64,000 nt of DNA from Mucilaginibacter sp. KACC 22063. GTDB lineage: Bacteria > Bacteroidota > Bacteroidia > Sphingobacteriales > Sphingobacteriaceae. The notes under the pieces were generated by a model. It did no database searches, was not told the origin of the DNA, and saw only the letters and a list, made by a program, of their open reading frames with translations. The stretch is taken from NCBI RefSeq assembly GCF_028736115.1, contig NZ_CP117877.1, positions 3,534,001 to 3,598,000 on the forward strand. The letters are read 5' to 3'. Position 1 is the first letter of the stretch, and every line of letters begins with the position of its first letter. Position numbers and translations under genes: made by a program. Shown here in pieces: positions 17,701 through 25,357 of this stretch.

Positions 17701-18282
17701 ATTGTATTTACCGGCAAAAACCTGTCATCTTCTGAAGAAACCCGCATTAAACAGTATGCCGATTCTATTGTGATCAAAACCGCACATTCTTATCAGCGTA
17801 TACTTGATGAAGTGGCCTTATTTCTGCACCTGATCGAGGAAAACAAACAGGAAGATTTTAAGCCTAAAAATCTTACCACTGTACATCTGAATGAAGTATT
17901 GCATGACAAAACTGTATTAATTGCCGACGATGATGTCCGTAATATTTTCTCGCTCACCAAATCGCTTGAAAAACATAAAATGAATGTTATTTCGGCTACG
18001 GATGGCCGCGAAGCATTAAAACAACTGGAAGAAAACCCGGACACTGCCATTGTTTTAATGGACATGATGATGCCGGAGATGGACGGTTATGAAAGCACTA
18101 AAAAAATCCGTCAGAACCCTAAATTCAAAAACCTGCCGGTGATAGCCGTTACCGCAAAAGCCATGATGGGCGATAGAGAGAAATGTATACAGGCCGGTGC
18201 TTCTGATTATATTTCAAAGCCGGTAGACATTGATCAGCTGATATCACTCCTGCGTGTATGGTTGTATGATAAAGCAATTTAA
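14713..18282 (+). CDS. Large hybrid sensor kinase (CHASE3-HAMP-GAF-HK-3xREC)
   Basis: This 1189-residue membrane kinase has a TM helix at about 10-32, a periplasmic CHASE3 domain (the DAETGQRGFLLTSQNEFLEP signature), and a second TM at about 178-198. HAMP follows (200-260), then GAF (285-430) and a long Gln/Glu-rich coiled coil (435-520). The HisKA domain has His528 (MSHELRTPLNS), followed by HATPase_c with VKDTGVGIPQ and GGTGLGLSIS. Three receiver domains end it, with acceptors in ILLDLQLPVKDGWE, VILDMGIPDKSAYE and VLMDMMMPEMDGYE. The signal is unknown. It lies just before a single-domain REC, CheR and CheB, an arrangement typical of non-flagellar chemosensory-like relays in Bacteroidetes. 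Confidence 0.93.
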   Translation: MKTTITRNLQIGFGLSLLLLIISSVVSYVSISNLLQSSERVDHSNTVVSSLENVISTMKDAETGQRGFLLTSQNEFLEPYNGSYNRALLEANKAQNLTKDNPQQQKNIKEIKDILLQRMSILQKMIDKKRAGGVITVDELRTGKLYMDSLRKAVDETEKIENKILKGRIERLNQFSSFTPIVIVFAAILSLVISGFFYLKVTSDLAERNRLQRILEEKDQETQHRINVIQGIADKVSNGDYSTRVDASEKDTLGSLAVSLNKMAESLQYSFNKISDNEWLQTGIAQLNDRMVGEKDLKELSKDILDFIADYTKSQVGALYTFENKTLHLESGYALSSTAPKIIKAGEGLLGQVAESGKPIFLSDIDPDYISVNYASGSIKPKNLIIVPLFEDTKVHGVLELGTLNEYPARKLEFLKAVSGNIGIALVSSQNRRRMQELLEETQAQSEELQAQHSELENLNNELEEHTQRLQTSEEELRVQQEELQQTNQELEERNRIINDRNAEIQRKAEELEQTTKYKSEFMANMSHELRTPLNSILLLSRYLSENTEHNLSEEQVESARVILNSGNGLLDLIDELLDLSKIEAGKMDLEYEQVPLAEIEADMRSLFMPIARDRNLQLILDNHFKGNETLETDKMRLEQVIKNLMSNALKFTTQGSVQLSIRPSTIDNSFIEFSVKDTGVGIPQEKQELVFEAFKQADGSTKRKFGGTGLGLSISRELARLLGGEIRLESEPGKGSNFIVIIPRHKPATVPLPVPPQPIVIPAKTEEKKEDDRVRHIAPVIPGDVEDDRNTIGDDDKVILIIEDDTPFAKALLGFTRQRGYKGVISVRGDLGIEYAIKYRPLAILLDLQLPVKDGWEVMEELKSNPVTKPIPVHIMSSMEAKKESRLRGAVDFINKPVAIEQMKLIFSRLEDALSRSPKKVLIVEENPKHAQALAYFLETFNVSAAVSSSVSDGVSILQNKQVDCVILDMGIPDKSAYETLDLVKQNKGLEHLPIIVFTGKNLSSSEETRIKQYADSIVIKTAHSYQRILDEVALFLHLIEENKQEDFKPKNLTTVHLNEVLHDKTVLIADDDVRNIFSLTKSLEKHKMNVISATDGREALKQLEENPDTAIVLMDMMMPEMDGYESTKKIRQNPKFKNLPVIAVTAKAMMGDREKCIQAGASDYISKPVDIDQLISLLRVWLYDKAI

Positions 18283-18287
18283 ACCTT

Positions 18288-18662
18288 ATGACAACAAACC
18301 AGAAGAAAATTTTAATTGTAGACGATGACAGCCGGAACATTTTTGCGTTAAGCCTTACGCTGCGTTCAAAAGGGTATACAGTTGTATCGGCTAATGAGGC
18401 TGCAAAGGGCATAGCCATGCTTAAACAAGACGATGGCATAGGTATTGTACTGCTGGACATGATGATGCCGGAGATGGACGGATATGAAGCAATGGGCCGC
18501 ATCAGGGCCGACGAGCAACTGGCAGGTATACCCATAGTTGCCGTTACTGCTCAGGCCATGCCGGGCGATCGTGAGAAATGCATGGTAGCCGGAGCAACAG
18601 CCTATATCTCAAAACCTGTTAACGTTGATGCGTTGGCAGATATATTGAAAACATATTTATAG
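18288..18662 (+). CDS. Single-domain response regulator
   Basis: This 124-residue receiver domain has no output domain. It has DDD at 12-14, acceptor Asp57 (LLDMMMPEMDGYE), Thr in AVTAQAM, and Lys in ISKPVN. It starts 5 bases after the hybrid kinase and is very similar to that kinase's last receiver, so it may have arisen by duplication. It probably shuttles phosphate from the kinase to an unseen partner. Confidence 0.92.
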   Translation: MTTNQKKILIVDDDSRNIFALSLTLRSKGYTVVSANEAAKGIAMLKQDDGIGIVLLDMMMPEMDGYEAMGRIRADEQLAGIPIVAVTAQAMPGDREKCMVAGATAYISKPVNVDALADILKTYL

Positions 18663-18674
18663 CAGATACATTAG

Positions 18675-19493
18675 ATGGAAGGCCCGGTTAGCGAGCAGGA
18701 TTTAGAATTGCTTTTAAATGATCTTATTGAACGTTACGGATACGATTTTACTAATTATGCCAAAGCATCTTTAAAAAGGCGTATCAACAGGTTATTTACG
18801 CTCGACCGCTTTCCAAGCTTTGCCGAATTCAGGTACAAGATACGTTCAGACGCCGATTACATGAAACGCTTTATAGAACAGGTTACAGTTAATGTTACCG
18901 AAATGTTCCGTGACCCGGTGTTTTATAAAGAGCTAAGAGAACATGTACTGCCGGTACTGGCTACTTACCCTTTTATACGTATATGGCATGCAGGCTGCTC
19001 AACCGGCGAAGAAGTGTACTCCATGGCGATTTTATTGAAAGAAGCTAAACTATTACATAAATCGCTGCTTTACGCTACTGATATTAACCCGCAGGTACTG
19101 CAAAAAGCGGCCTCGGGTATATTTCCCATAAGCCACATGAAGCAATATTCTGAAAACTATATTGCATCAGACGGCAAGGAAGATTTTTCAACTTATTATA
19201 CGGCAAGCTATAATATGGCTAAGTTTAATGAGGAACTTAGCCAGCGCATGGTTTTTTCCACACACAACCTGGTGTCCGAAAGCTCTTTTAACCAGTTTCA
19301 GCTCATCGTATGCAGAAATGTGCTAATCTACTTTGAAAAGGAACTGCAAGGCAGGGTTTTTGCACTGTTTGACGACAGTCTTGATAAACTGGGGTACCTG
19401 GCGCTTGGTAGTAAGGAAACATTGAAGCTCGCGCCTATTATCAGCAAATACAGGCAGGAAGGAAAAGAAAAAATATGGCGAAAAGTGTACTAA
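18675..19493 (+). CDS. cheR: CheR-type protein-glutamate methyltransferase
   Basis: This 272-residue protein has the short all-helical CheR N-domain (about 1-75) and the SAM-binding C-domain with HAGCSTGEEVYSMAILL and the late FQLIVCRNVLIYF motif. It would methylate glutamates of a receptor-like partner. No methyl-accepting protein is in this window. The likely target is the coiled-coil linker region of the hybrid kinase, by analogy with CheB/CheR-linked kinases. It overlaps cheB by 19 bases. Confidence 0.92.
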   Translation: MEGPVSEQDLELLLNDLIERYGYDFTNYAKASLKRRINRLFTLDRFPSFAEFRYKIRSDADYMKRFIEQVTVNVTEMFRDPVFYKELREHVLPVLATYPFIRIWHAGCSTGEEVYSMAILLKEAKLLHKSLLYATDINPQVLQKAASGIFPISHMKQYSENYIASDGKEDFSTYYTASYNMAKFNEELSQRMVFSTHNLVSESSFNQFQLIVCRNVLIYFEKELQGRVFALFDDSLDKLGYLALGSKETLKLAPIISKYRQEGKEKIWRKVY

Positions 19494-20053
19494 GCAATAC
19501 TCAAAGAATATTAGTTATCGGCGGATCTGCAGGTAGCCTCCATATCATGTTGAGAATTTTAGGAAACATTCGCCCTGATTTTGGTATGCCTGTGGTTATT
19601 GTGCTTCACCGTAAAAATGATTCAGAATCCAGCCTCGCCGAATTAATGGCTTATAAATCGCGCATCCCGGTAAAAGAAGCTGATGACAAAGATCCTATAG
19701 AAGCAGGTAAAGCTTATATAGCACCAGCTGATTATCATTTATTGATAGAGAATGAAAAACACTTTTCGCTCGATAGTTCCGAAAAAATAAACTTCTCGCG
19801 CCCAAGTATAGATTTTACGTTTCAAACCGCCGCAGAGGCTTATGGCGCAGGTACAACAGGCATATTGCTTTCGGGTGCAAATGCCGATGGCGTTGAAGGC
19901 TTAATTGCTATACAAGGCGTTAATGGCACTACCATAGCCCAGGACCCGTCTACCGCCCAAGTGCCATTCATGCCTAAATCTGCTATACAAAGCCTTAAAG
20001 TTGATCATATATTCGATGTAGACCAAATGATCGAGTACATTAATCAATTGTGA
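19475..20053 (+). CDS. cheB: CheB-type methylesterase, catalytic domain only
   Basis: This 192-residue CheB_methylest domain has no receiver domain. The catalytic triad residues lie in VIGGSAGSLHIML (Ser), VIVLHRKND (His) and LLSGANADGVEG (Asp). It would remove methyl groups placed by the upstream CheR. The ATG at 19475 overlaps the end of cheR, and the stop overlaps the convergent DinB gene by 14 bases. Confidence 0.92.
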   Translation: MAKSVLSNTQRILVIGGSAGSLHIMLRILGNIRPDFGMPVVIVLHRKNDSESSLAELMAYKSRIPVKEADDKDPIEAGKAYIAPADYHLLIENEKHFSLDSSEKINFSRPSIDFTFQTAAEAYGAGTTGILLSGANADGVEGLIAIQGVNGTTIAQDPSTAQVPFMPKSAIQSLKVDHIFDVDQMIEYINQL

Positions 20054-20567
20054 TATTCCAGTTTCTTAATACATTTACAGTTACCAGCAACTGCCCAATG
20101 TGGCGCATGGTATGTTCGGCAGCATGCACCAGCAAACCAATTACGGTTGATGGCAACTGTCTGCGTCCAACGCCTCTGTATGCTTTCAGCTTAGCCTCGT
20201 CAACCTGCTTTAATCTTTCAAGTGATATGTTGATCTGATCTTTTAAAGCAGTAACCAAATCAGCGGCATTAAGGTGTTCGGTGTACTTCCCTTCATTACT
20301 TAAAAAAGCGAGCTGCTCCTCTGTTAAGGGCTTACCTTCGGCATAAGTAAAAAGCCTGTCTAAAACACCCTTCATGTGTTGTAAATGAAAACCCGGCGAA
20401 GCCATGCCTGCTACTTTTACCCAAAGCATTTTATCCGGAAAATTATCCATCATTTTTTCAATTTCTTCACTGGCTTGTAACAAGGCGTGTGCTACAGGTT
20501 GTACCAAATCAGGTACAGCATCAATCGGTCCACGCATCCAAACTTCTGGTAAATTTTTATCAGTCAT
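20040..20567 (-). CDS. DinB-family four-helix protein
   Basis: This 175-residue protein is of the DinB/YfiT superfamily. It has the metal-ligand histidines in GFHLQHMKGVLDRL and HAAEHTMRHIGQLL and an all-helical pattern. Family members include thiol-dependent S-transferases and damage-inducible proteins; the reaction here is unknown. It is convergent with cheB with a 14-base overlap. Confidence 0.82.
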   Translation of the reverse strand: MTDKNLPEVWMRGPIDAVPDLVQPVAHALLQASEEIEKMMDNFPDKMLWVKVAGMASPGFHLQHMKGVLDRLFTYAEGKPLTEEQLAFLSNEGKYTEHLNAADLVTALKDQINISLERLKQVDEAKLKAYRGVGRRQLPSTVIGLLVHAAEHTMRHIGQLLVTVNVLRNWNITID

Positions 20568-20644
20568 GCTTTACTTGCTTACTTTTCTATATAATACAAT
20601 CATGGTATAGGTATTGCTTTACTTGGCACATACTTGAAACATCC

Positions 20645-22192
20645 ATGAAACAACATTTTACAATGAGGAACTACAAAAGAAATACGTATGGCTTACTGAT
20701 ACTGTTTTCTGCTTTTTTATTAACACTTGGTGCCTGTAAAAAAAAGGCCCGGTCTGATATGGGCAAGCAAATGTATGACGTAACCAAGAATAAGATATTT
20801 AAAAATATTACCCCCGATGATTTTGACCCGGTTTTTCAAAAAGTACTTACCGATGAAAAAGCAAAGATGAATAATCCGCAGGTAATTGCAGACTTTTACC
20901 AGGAGCATGACAATGATCCCGTATTTGTAATGGATCACCTTAAAAACGGCGATCTGAAGGCGCTTGGCGCTTACCTTTCGCGTTCAGGCGAACATGGTCT
21001 TGATCCTAAGATTTTTAATGCTGAAGCTTATAACAGCTTGTTAAATAAGTTTTACGATAAAAAAGCAATTAAAACTACCGATGAAGCATACCAGGATATG
21101 GCCCGTTTAGAGGTGATGACCGCCAATGCCTACTTAAACTATGCAAACGCCCTGCAATATGGCCTCATCAGTCCGCGCCGTATTTATGCACGTTACTATA
21201 CAAAAACCATTCGCCCCGATAGCAGTACTATGAAAAGGGTACTAAAGGTAGGTAACATTAAAACATTTTTAGATAGCATACAACCTAAAAATCCCCAATA
21301 CCTGGCCCTTCAAAAGGCTTTGGCACAAGGTGTACAAGCACCGGGTATGAGCAAGGAAGAAACCCAACGCGAACTGATTGTTAACCTGGAACGCTTACGC
21401 TGGAAAAATAAGCCATCAGAAACCAAATATGTGATTGTTAACATTCCAGATTATCGTTTAGATGTAATGGACAATGGCAACTCTGTTATTAACATGAAGG
21501 TATGTGTAGGCGAAGGCCGTAACAAGGACAACCAGAACAACCTTACCGAATATGACGAAAGCGATAAAGTGGATCGCCCTTTTTCCCGCGAAACACCGCA
21601 ATTAAATAGCATGATCTATGAGGCGCAGGTTAATCCGATCTGGAACATACCGCAAAGCATAGTAAGCAAAGAGATAGTTAAACATGCCGAAGATGACCCT
21701 TACTATTTAGCTAATAATAATATAGAAGTATACCGTGGCGATAAGAAAATAGAAGATACGGAGGGGATTGACTGGTCGAATGAAAATCTTTCAAACTACA
21801 GCTTTAAACAAAAGCCGGGAGATGATAATTCATTAGGTAAAATAAAGTTCCTATTCCCTAATAAAAGCAGCGTTTACCTGCATGATACTCCTGCAAAGGC
21901 CGCGTTTAACCAAACTATGCGTGCCGTTAGTCATGGCTGTGTGCGTCTGGAAAAACCTGTTGATTTTGCCCATGCTATATTTGGCGACGGACCTAAGTTT
22001 AGCATGATCCAGAAGCTTACTTCTGAAGATGCTCCCAATCCTACAGACATAGCTTTAAATAAAAAGGTACCTGTATATATCACTTATGTTACCTGCTGGG
22101 CAGATCAGAATGGTGCTTTGCAGTTCAGGCCTGATGTATACGGCTTAGACATTGTACTATACGGACATTTACAGAAATATGCAACTGCTTAA
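20645..22192 (+). CDS. L,D-transpeptidase lipoprotein (YcbB/LdtD type)
   Basis: This protein of about 515 residues starts with a lipoprotein signal: charged MKQHF...NYKRN, a hydrophobic run, and the lipobox TLGAC, so it is anchored to the envelope. The scaffold region lies at about 60-290. The YkuD catalytic domain follows, with NPIWNIPQSI and the active-site motif SHGCVRLEKP. It cross-links peptidoglycan stems by 3-3 bonds. The ATG at 20645 gives the cleanest signal peptide; 20663 is a second choice. A long open frame upstream to 20489 overlaps the divergent DinB gene and is unlikely to be translated. Confidence 0.9.
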   Translation: MKQHFTMRNYKRNTYGLLILFSAFLLTLGACKKKARSDMGKQMYDVTKNKIFKNITPDDFDPVFQKVLTDEKAKMNNPQVIADFYQEHDNDPVFVMDHLKNGDLKALGAYLSRSGEHGLDPKIFNAEAYNSLLNKFYDKKAIKTTDEAYQDMARLEVMTANAYLNYANALQYGLISPRRIYARYYTKTIRPDSSTMKRVLKVGNIKTFLDSIQPKNPQYLALQKALAQGVQAPGMSKEETQRELIVNLERLRWKNKPSETKYVIVNIPDYRLDVMDNGNSVINMKVCVGEGRNKDNQNNLTEYDESDKVDRPFSRETPQLNSMIYEAQVNPIWNIPQSIVSKEIVKHAEDDPYYLANNNIEVYRGDKKIEDTEGIDWSNENLSNYSFKQKPGDDNSLGKIKFLFPNKSSVYLHDTPAKAAFNQTMRAVSHGCVRLEKPVDFAHAIFGDGPKFSMIQKLTSEDAPNPTDIALNKKVPVYITYVTCWADQNGALQFRPDVYGLDIVLYGHLQKYATA

Positions 22193-22210
22193 TCAGCAGG
22201 TTACCAAAAA

Positions 22211-22249
22211 AGAAAGCCATCTTGCAAACGCAGATGGCTTTCTTTTTTT
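22211..22249. terminator. Bidirectional terminator between two transpeptidase genes
   Basis: A 12-bp perfect stem, AGAAAGCCATCT with its complement at 22232-22243, has a 9-base loop. It is followed by T7 on the plus strand and preceded by AAAAA (T-run on the minus strand). It serves both convergent genes. Confidence 0.88.
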
Positions 22250-22263
22250 ACTTATTAGTTATC

Positions 22264-23076
22264 TTATAATGCAGCTGCTCTTAACGTTTGTGCGTTGTTA
22301 ATGGCACTATCCGGTAATGCTAATGAAGCAGCCAGGTTTTCATTTAAATATTTTGAAGTATAATGGCTGTCGCTGCCATTAATGAAAAGCAATGTTTTGC
22401 CTTTTAAATTGGTAATTACCTGGTCAATTACCTCAGGCGATACAGCAGGGCAGCCAAAACTACGACCGATGCGGCCTAATTGGTTAATGGTGTTCTGACA
22501 AACGTAATCAGCTGCGTGAACCACAATTGAACGCTGACGGGCCTTATCATTAAAACCAGCATCCATACCATCAAGCCTCAAAGAACGGCCATGTTTACCA
22601 AAGTAAATATCATCAGTTACATAAAAGCCTAAACTGCTTTGATGCGATTCATTATTATTAGAAAACTGGTTTGCCATGTCATCACCACTGCCTTGCCCGT
22701 GGGCAACCCATGTATTAAGCAATAAGCTTTTAGAAGCAAGGTCAATGATCCACATACGTTTGGTGTGGCTTGGTTTACTAAAGTCAACTACAGTTAGCGT
22801 ATTGCTGTTCTCAGGCAATTTATGAGCTAATTTAAGATTGTAATAGCCGGTAAGTGCTTTTTGAAACACGCTTTCGTCAAGGCCTGCAGCCTGTAAACCG
22901 GCAGACTGGTAGATATTAGTAACAAACTGGCCAAAACGGTTTAAAGTAGAGTTAGCAGCTGTTTCGCTACCTGAATTTAGAGTATTCTTTTTAGAAAAAT
23001 TAGAAATCGAAAAGCTTGTAGTTACAACGGCAAGCATTAATAAAACGCTTGTAATCAACCAAAATACTTTTTTCAT
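22264..23076 (-). CDS. Murein L,D-transpeptidase-like (YkuD_2) exported protein
   Basis: This 270-residue protein has a signal peptide (MKKVFWLITSVLLMLAVVTT). The catalytic part carries GRSLRLDGMD, IVVHAADYVC and the cysteine motif GRSFGCPAVSPE, typical of the murein L,D-transpeptidase catalytic family that is common in Bacteroidetes. It is probably periplasmic and acts on peptidoglycan. It is convergent with the other L,D-transpeptidase and of a different subfamily. About 180 bases of AT-rich DNA lie upstream. Confidence 0.85.
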   Translation of the reverse strand: MKKVFWLITSVLLMLAVVTTSFSISNFSKKNTLNSGSETAANSTLNRFGQFVTNIYQSAGLQAAGLDESVFQKALTGYYNLKLAHKLPENSNTLTVVDFSKPSHTKRMWIIDLASKSLLLNTWVAHGQGSGDDMANQFSNNNESHQSSLGFYVTDDIYFGKHGRSLRLDGMDAGFNDKARQRSIVVHAADYVCQNTINQLGRIGRSFGCPAVSPEVIDQVITNLKGKTLLFINGSDSHYTSKYLNENLAASLALPDSAINNAQTLRAAAL

Positions 23077-23255
23077 ACGCTGTTATTTTTTAATCTAATA
23101 GTTTAAAAAGTAAGCAGGCTTAAGTTAGGGATATAATTGTTGTGATTGTTATACAAATATAATAATTAACTTAATTTTAATCATCATTAAAATATCATTA
23201 ATCATAAAGCAACTTAAGCACCGGTAAGGTTAATAACGCCTACCGGTGCAAATTC

Positions 23256-23834
23256 TTATCTCCAGCTAATTTTTTCTTCGAGCGGGGTTTTTCTTCTTCC
23301 TTCCGGAATTTCGTCTGCATATCCTAAGTACAGGATACCCAGCACATGGTCTTCATCACCTAATTTAAGGAAATCTTTCATGGCTGGTTTCAAAGTCATG
23401 CCGCCGGTACCCCAGTAAGTATAAATATTTAAACCAGTTGCACCTAAAAGCAGGTTTTGTATAGCACAAGAAGCAGCGATAATCTCTTCAAAAACAGGGA
23501 TCTTAGGCAGATCACCACGTTTCATGATCGGAATGATAATATGCGAAGCCTTATCACCCATGTGGGTAAGGTTGTTGTACGTAGTTTCAACAAAGTTTTC
23601 TGCCGGGGTAAACTGCTTGTACAATTCGGCATGTTCCTTACAAAAGTCTGCAGGGTTTTCATACACTACAAAGCGCCAGGGCTCTGTTAAACCATGTGTA
23701 GGCGCCCAATCAGCCAGTTCTAAAATGGCAGCAATATGCCCGTTTGGTATTTTGTTACCGTTCAACATTGCTGGTTTAACGGTGCGGCGTTTCTTAATAA
23801 CAGAAGCTATACTTATAAAATCCTGATTATCCAT
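23256..23834 (-). CDS. Nitroreductase-family flavoprotein
   Basis: This 192-residue protein has the nitroreductase fold signatures: KKRRTVKPAMLNG for FMN phosphate binding, WAPTHGLTEPWRFVV, CAIQNLLLGATGLNIYTYW, and a C-terminal KTPLEEKISWR. Such enzymes use NAD(P)H to reduce nitro groups, quinones or flavins in the cytosol. The short length resembles YdjA-type members. Native substrate unknown. Confidence 0.88.
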   Translation of the reverse strand: MDNQDFISIASVIKKRRTVKPAMLNGNKIPNGHIAAILELADWAPTHGLTEPWRFVVYENPADFCKEHAELYKQFTPAENFVETTYNNLTHMGDKASHIIIPIMKRGDLPKIPVFEEIIAASCAIQNLLLGATGLNIYTYWGTGGMTLKPAMKDFLKLGDEDHVLGILYLGYADEIPEGRRKTPLEEKISWR

Positions 23835-23887
23835 TGATATTAATTTTGCGGCAAATGTAAGTATAGTAGGTAAGTTTCGGCAAAAAA

Positions 23888-25057
23888 TTAATATTCATAA
23901 GCAGATTTAGGCTTTACTTCTATGGCAAGGTCCTTTATTAGCTCGCGCCCGCTGTTCCAGCGTTTTAGCTTGTTAACTATCTGGATCGACTGCCTGTCCT
24001 TAATCCGCCCGCCCGGATGATAATAATCTGACATCAGGGTTTTCATAGCACTGTGTATTTCAGTAAACGTTCCGTTTAAGATCAGGGGTAAGTTATTCAA
24101 TGTCAGGTCTGCTAAAGCATCGGCCATGGCTGCTGCATAATAAGGGCAATCCCAATCATGCCTGTAAGGATCATCTCCTTTAATATTTACTTTCTGTAGC
24201 GGGTGAGAAATATCTTCTATGATCTCTGCAATGGCTACGCCAAATACATTCGAAAACTCTTCGACGAAATGAGGCCACCAACGCGGGTGATGTGGCAGGT
24301 CTTTAAGCAGTGTGTCACACACCAGCACCCGTTTAGGAAAATCCGGATTGGCCGGATCCATCACTACCAAAGAAACACCATAATGCCCCTCTTTAGGCGA
24401 ATGCCTGCTATAAATCACAAAAACCGTATCCCGCATTTGACCTGCTTGCTGCATAGCTGCGGTAAATACTTTAACATCCTGCAAGCGGTTTTCTAAAAAA
24501 CCACGCCTGAACATTACCTGCAACCTGCCATTAGCCTTTGAAACACACCGCCTGCTGTTTTCATCAAAAACATTGTTATTAGCAGGGCGGCTGGAAAAGT
24601 GATTACCGCTGTTATAACGCAACTCTTCTGAACCTTCCGGATAAGTGCTGATATCGGCTACATCACCGGCTGCTGTTTGCTTATCGGGGTGTATAGAACG
24701 AAATGGAACGTGCATGCGCTCACTTTCCATACGCCGCGCCAGGTTATAAATACGTTGTTCTGTTTTTGATAGTAACGGATCACCGGTTATCTCATCAAAG
24801 TAAACACGTTTGGTACTGCGACTCAAATGGCGAAATATATAACGCTTTTTCAGCAGTTCCTGAAGTGGGTACTCGGTATTCAGAAAAAAATCTCGTAAGG
24901 CGTCATTTGACAGATATTCGTCCAATGTTTGATCAAACCAAAGCAGCGTTTCGCCTTCATGTTTTTTCAGCCACTTTTTTAAAAACTTATACACCTCCCT
25001 CTCAAAGCGGTCGTTAACCGCTTGTGCCACCTCGCTGGTGCAATAGTTTAATTTCAT
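23888..25057 (-). CDS. Uncharacterised protein, possible Ulp1/YopJ-fold cysteine enzyme
   Basis: I do not recognise this 389-residue protein by name. The N-terminal 110 residues are rich in aromatic and basic residues (KFLKKWLKKHEGETLLWF). The C-terminal part shows a suggestive order of possible catalytic residues. GHYGVSLVVMDPANP puts His225 on a strand, VLVCDTL gives Asp248, Gln288 comes next, and HDWDCPYYAAAMADAL gives Cys304 at a helix start. His, Asp, then Cys before a helix is the order in Ulp1 (C48) peptidases and YopJ (C55) acetyltransferases, and the phrase around DPANP is reminiscent of YopJ. No signal peptide. It sits between unrelated housekeeping genes. The functional idea is inference. 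Confidence 0.6.
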   Translation of the reverse strand: MKLNYCTSEVAQAVNDRFEREVYKFLKKWLKKHEGETLLWFDQTLDEYLSNDALRDFFLNTEYPLQELLKKRYIFRHLSRSTKRVYFDEITGDPLLSKTEQRIYNLARRMESERMHVPFRSIHPDKQTAAGDVADISTYPEGSEELRYNSGNHFSSRPANNNVFDENSRRCVSKANGRLQVMFRRGFLENRLQDVKVFTAAMQQAGQMRDTVFVIYSRHSPKEGHYGVSLVVMDPANPDFPKRVLVCDTLLKDLPHHPRWWPHFVEEFSNVFGVAIAEIIEDISHPLQKVNIKGDDPYRHDWDCPYYAAAMADALADLTLNNLPLILNGTFTEIHSAMKTLMSDYYHPGGRIKDRQSIQIVNKLKRWNSGRELIKDLAIEVKPKSAYEY

Positions 25058-25357
25058 TAATTATCTGTGGAAATAAATTGTAAGCAAAACTGTTATAAAC
25101 CCTGGCTACACACTACAGAAATATCTTATTTCTTAATAAAGAAACACTATAAAGATAAATAATTTCACCCAATAAGAGATGAACTTAACTTTAATTAAAT
25201 AATAAATCTTGATAAAGAATTATGACATCCGAAGATTGCAATTCAGAAGCTTACAGTACATGCCAAATTTATAAATATTAAAGCATGTGGAATGCAGAAA
25301 TATTTATTTTTCAAGCTGATTTTAACAATACAGCATGAAGAATAAATAAGTAGTTCC
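25058..25357. other. AT-rich intergenic region, no gene seen
   Basis: About 300 bases lie upstream of the previous gene and downstream of the E1 dehydrogenase. The region is AT-rich with no open frame of note, no clear hairpin terminator and no repeat from the families seen elsewhere. Confidence 0.5.

Noticed and set aside
13564..20053. Flagellar or pilus chemotaxis operon
   Set aside because: CheR, CheB and receivers are present, but there is no CheA, CheW, methyl-accepting receptor or motility gene nearby, so a kinase-linked relay is more likely.
20489..20644. Upstream extension of the L,D-transpeptidase frame
   Set aside because: It overlaps the divergent DinB gene and would hide the lipoprotein signal peptide that begins cleanly at 20645.
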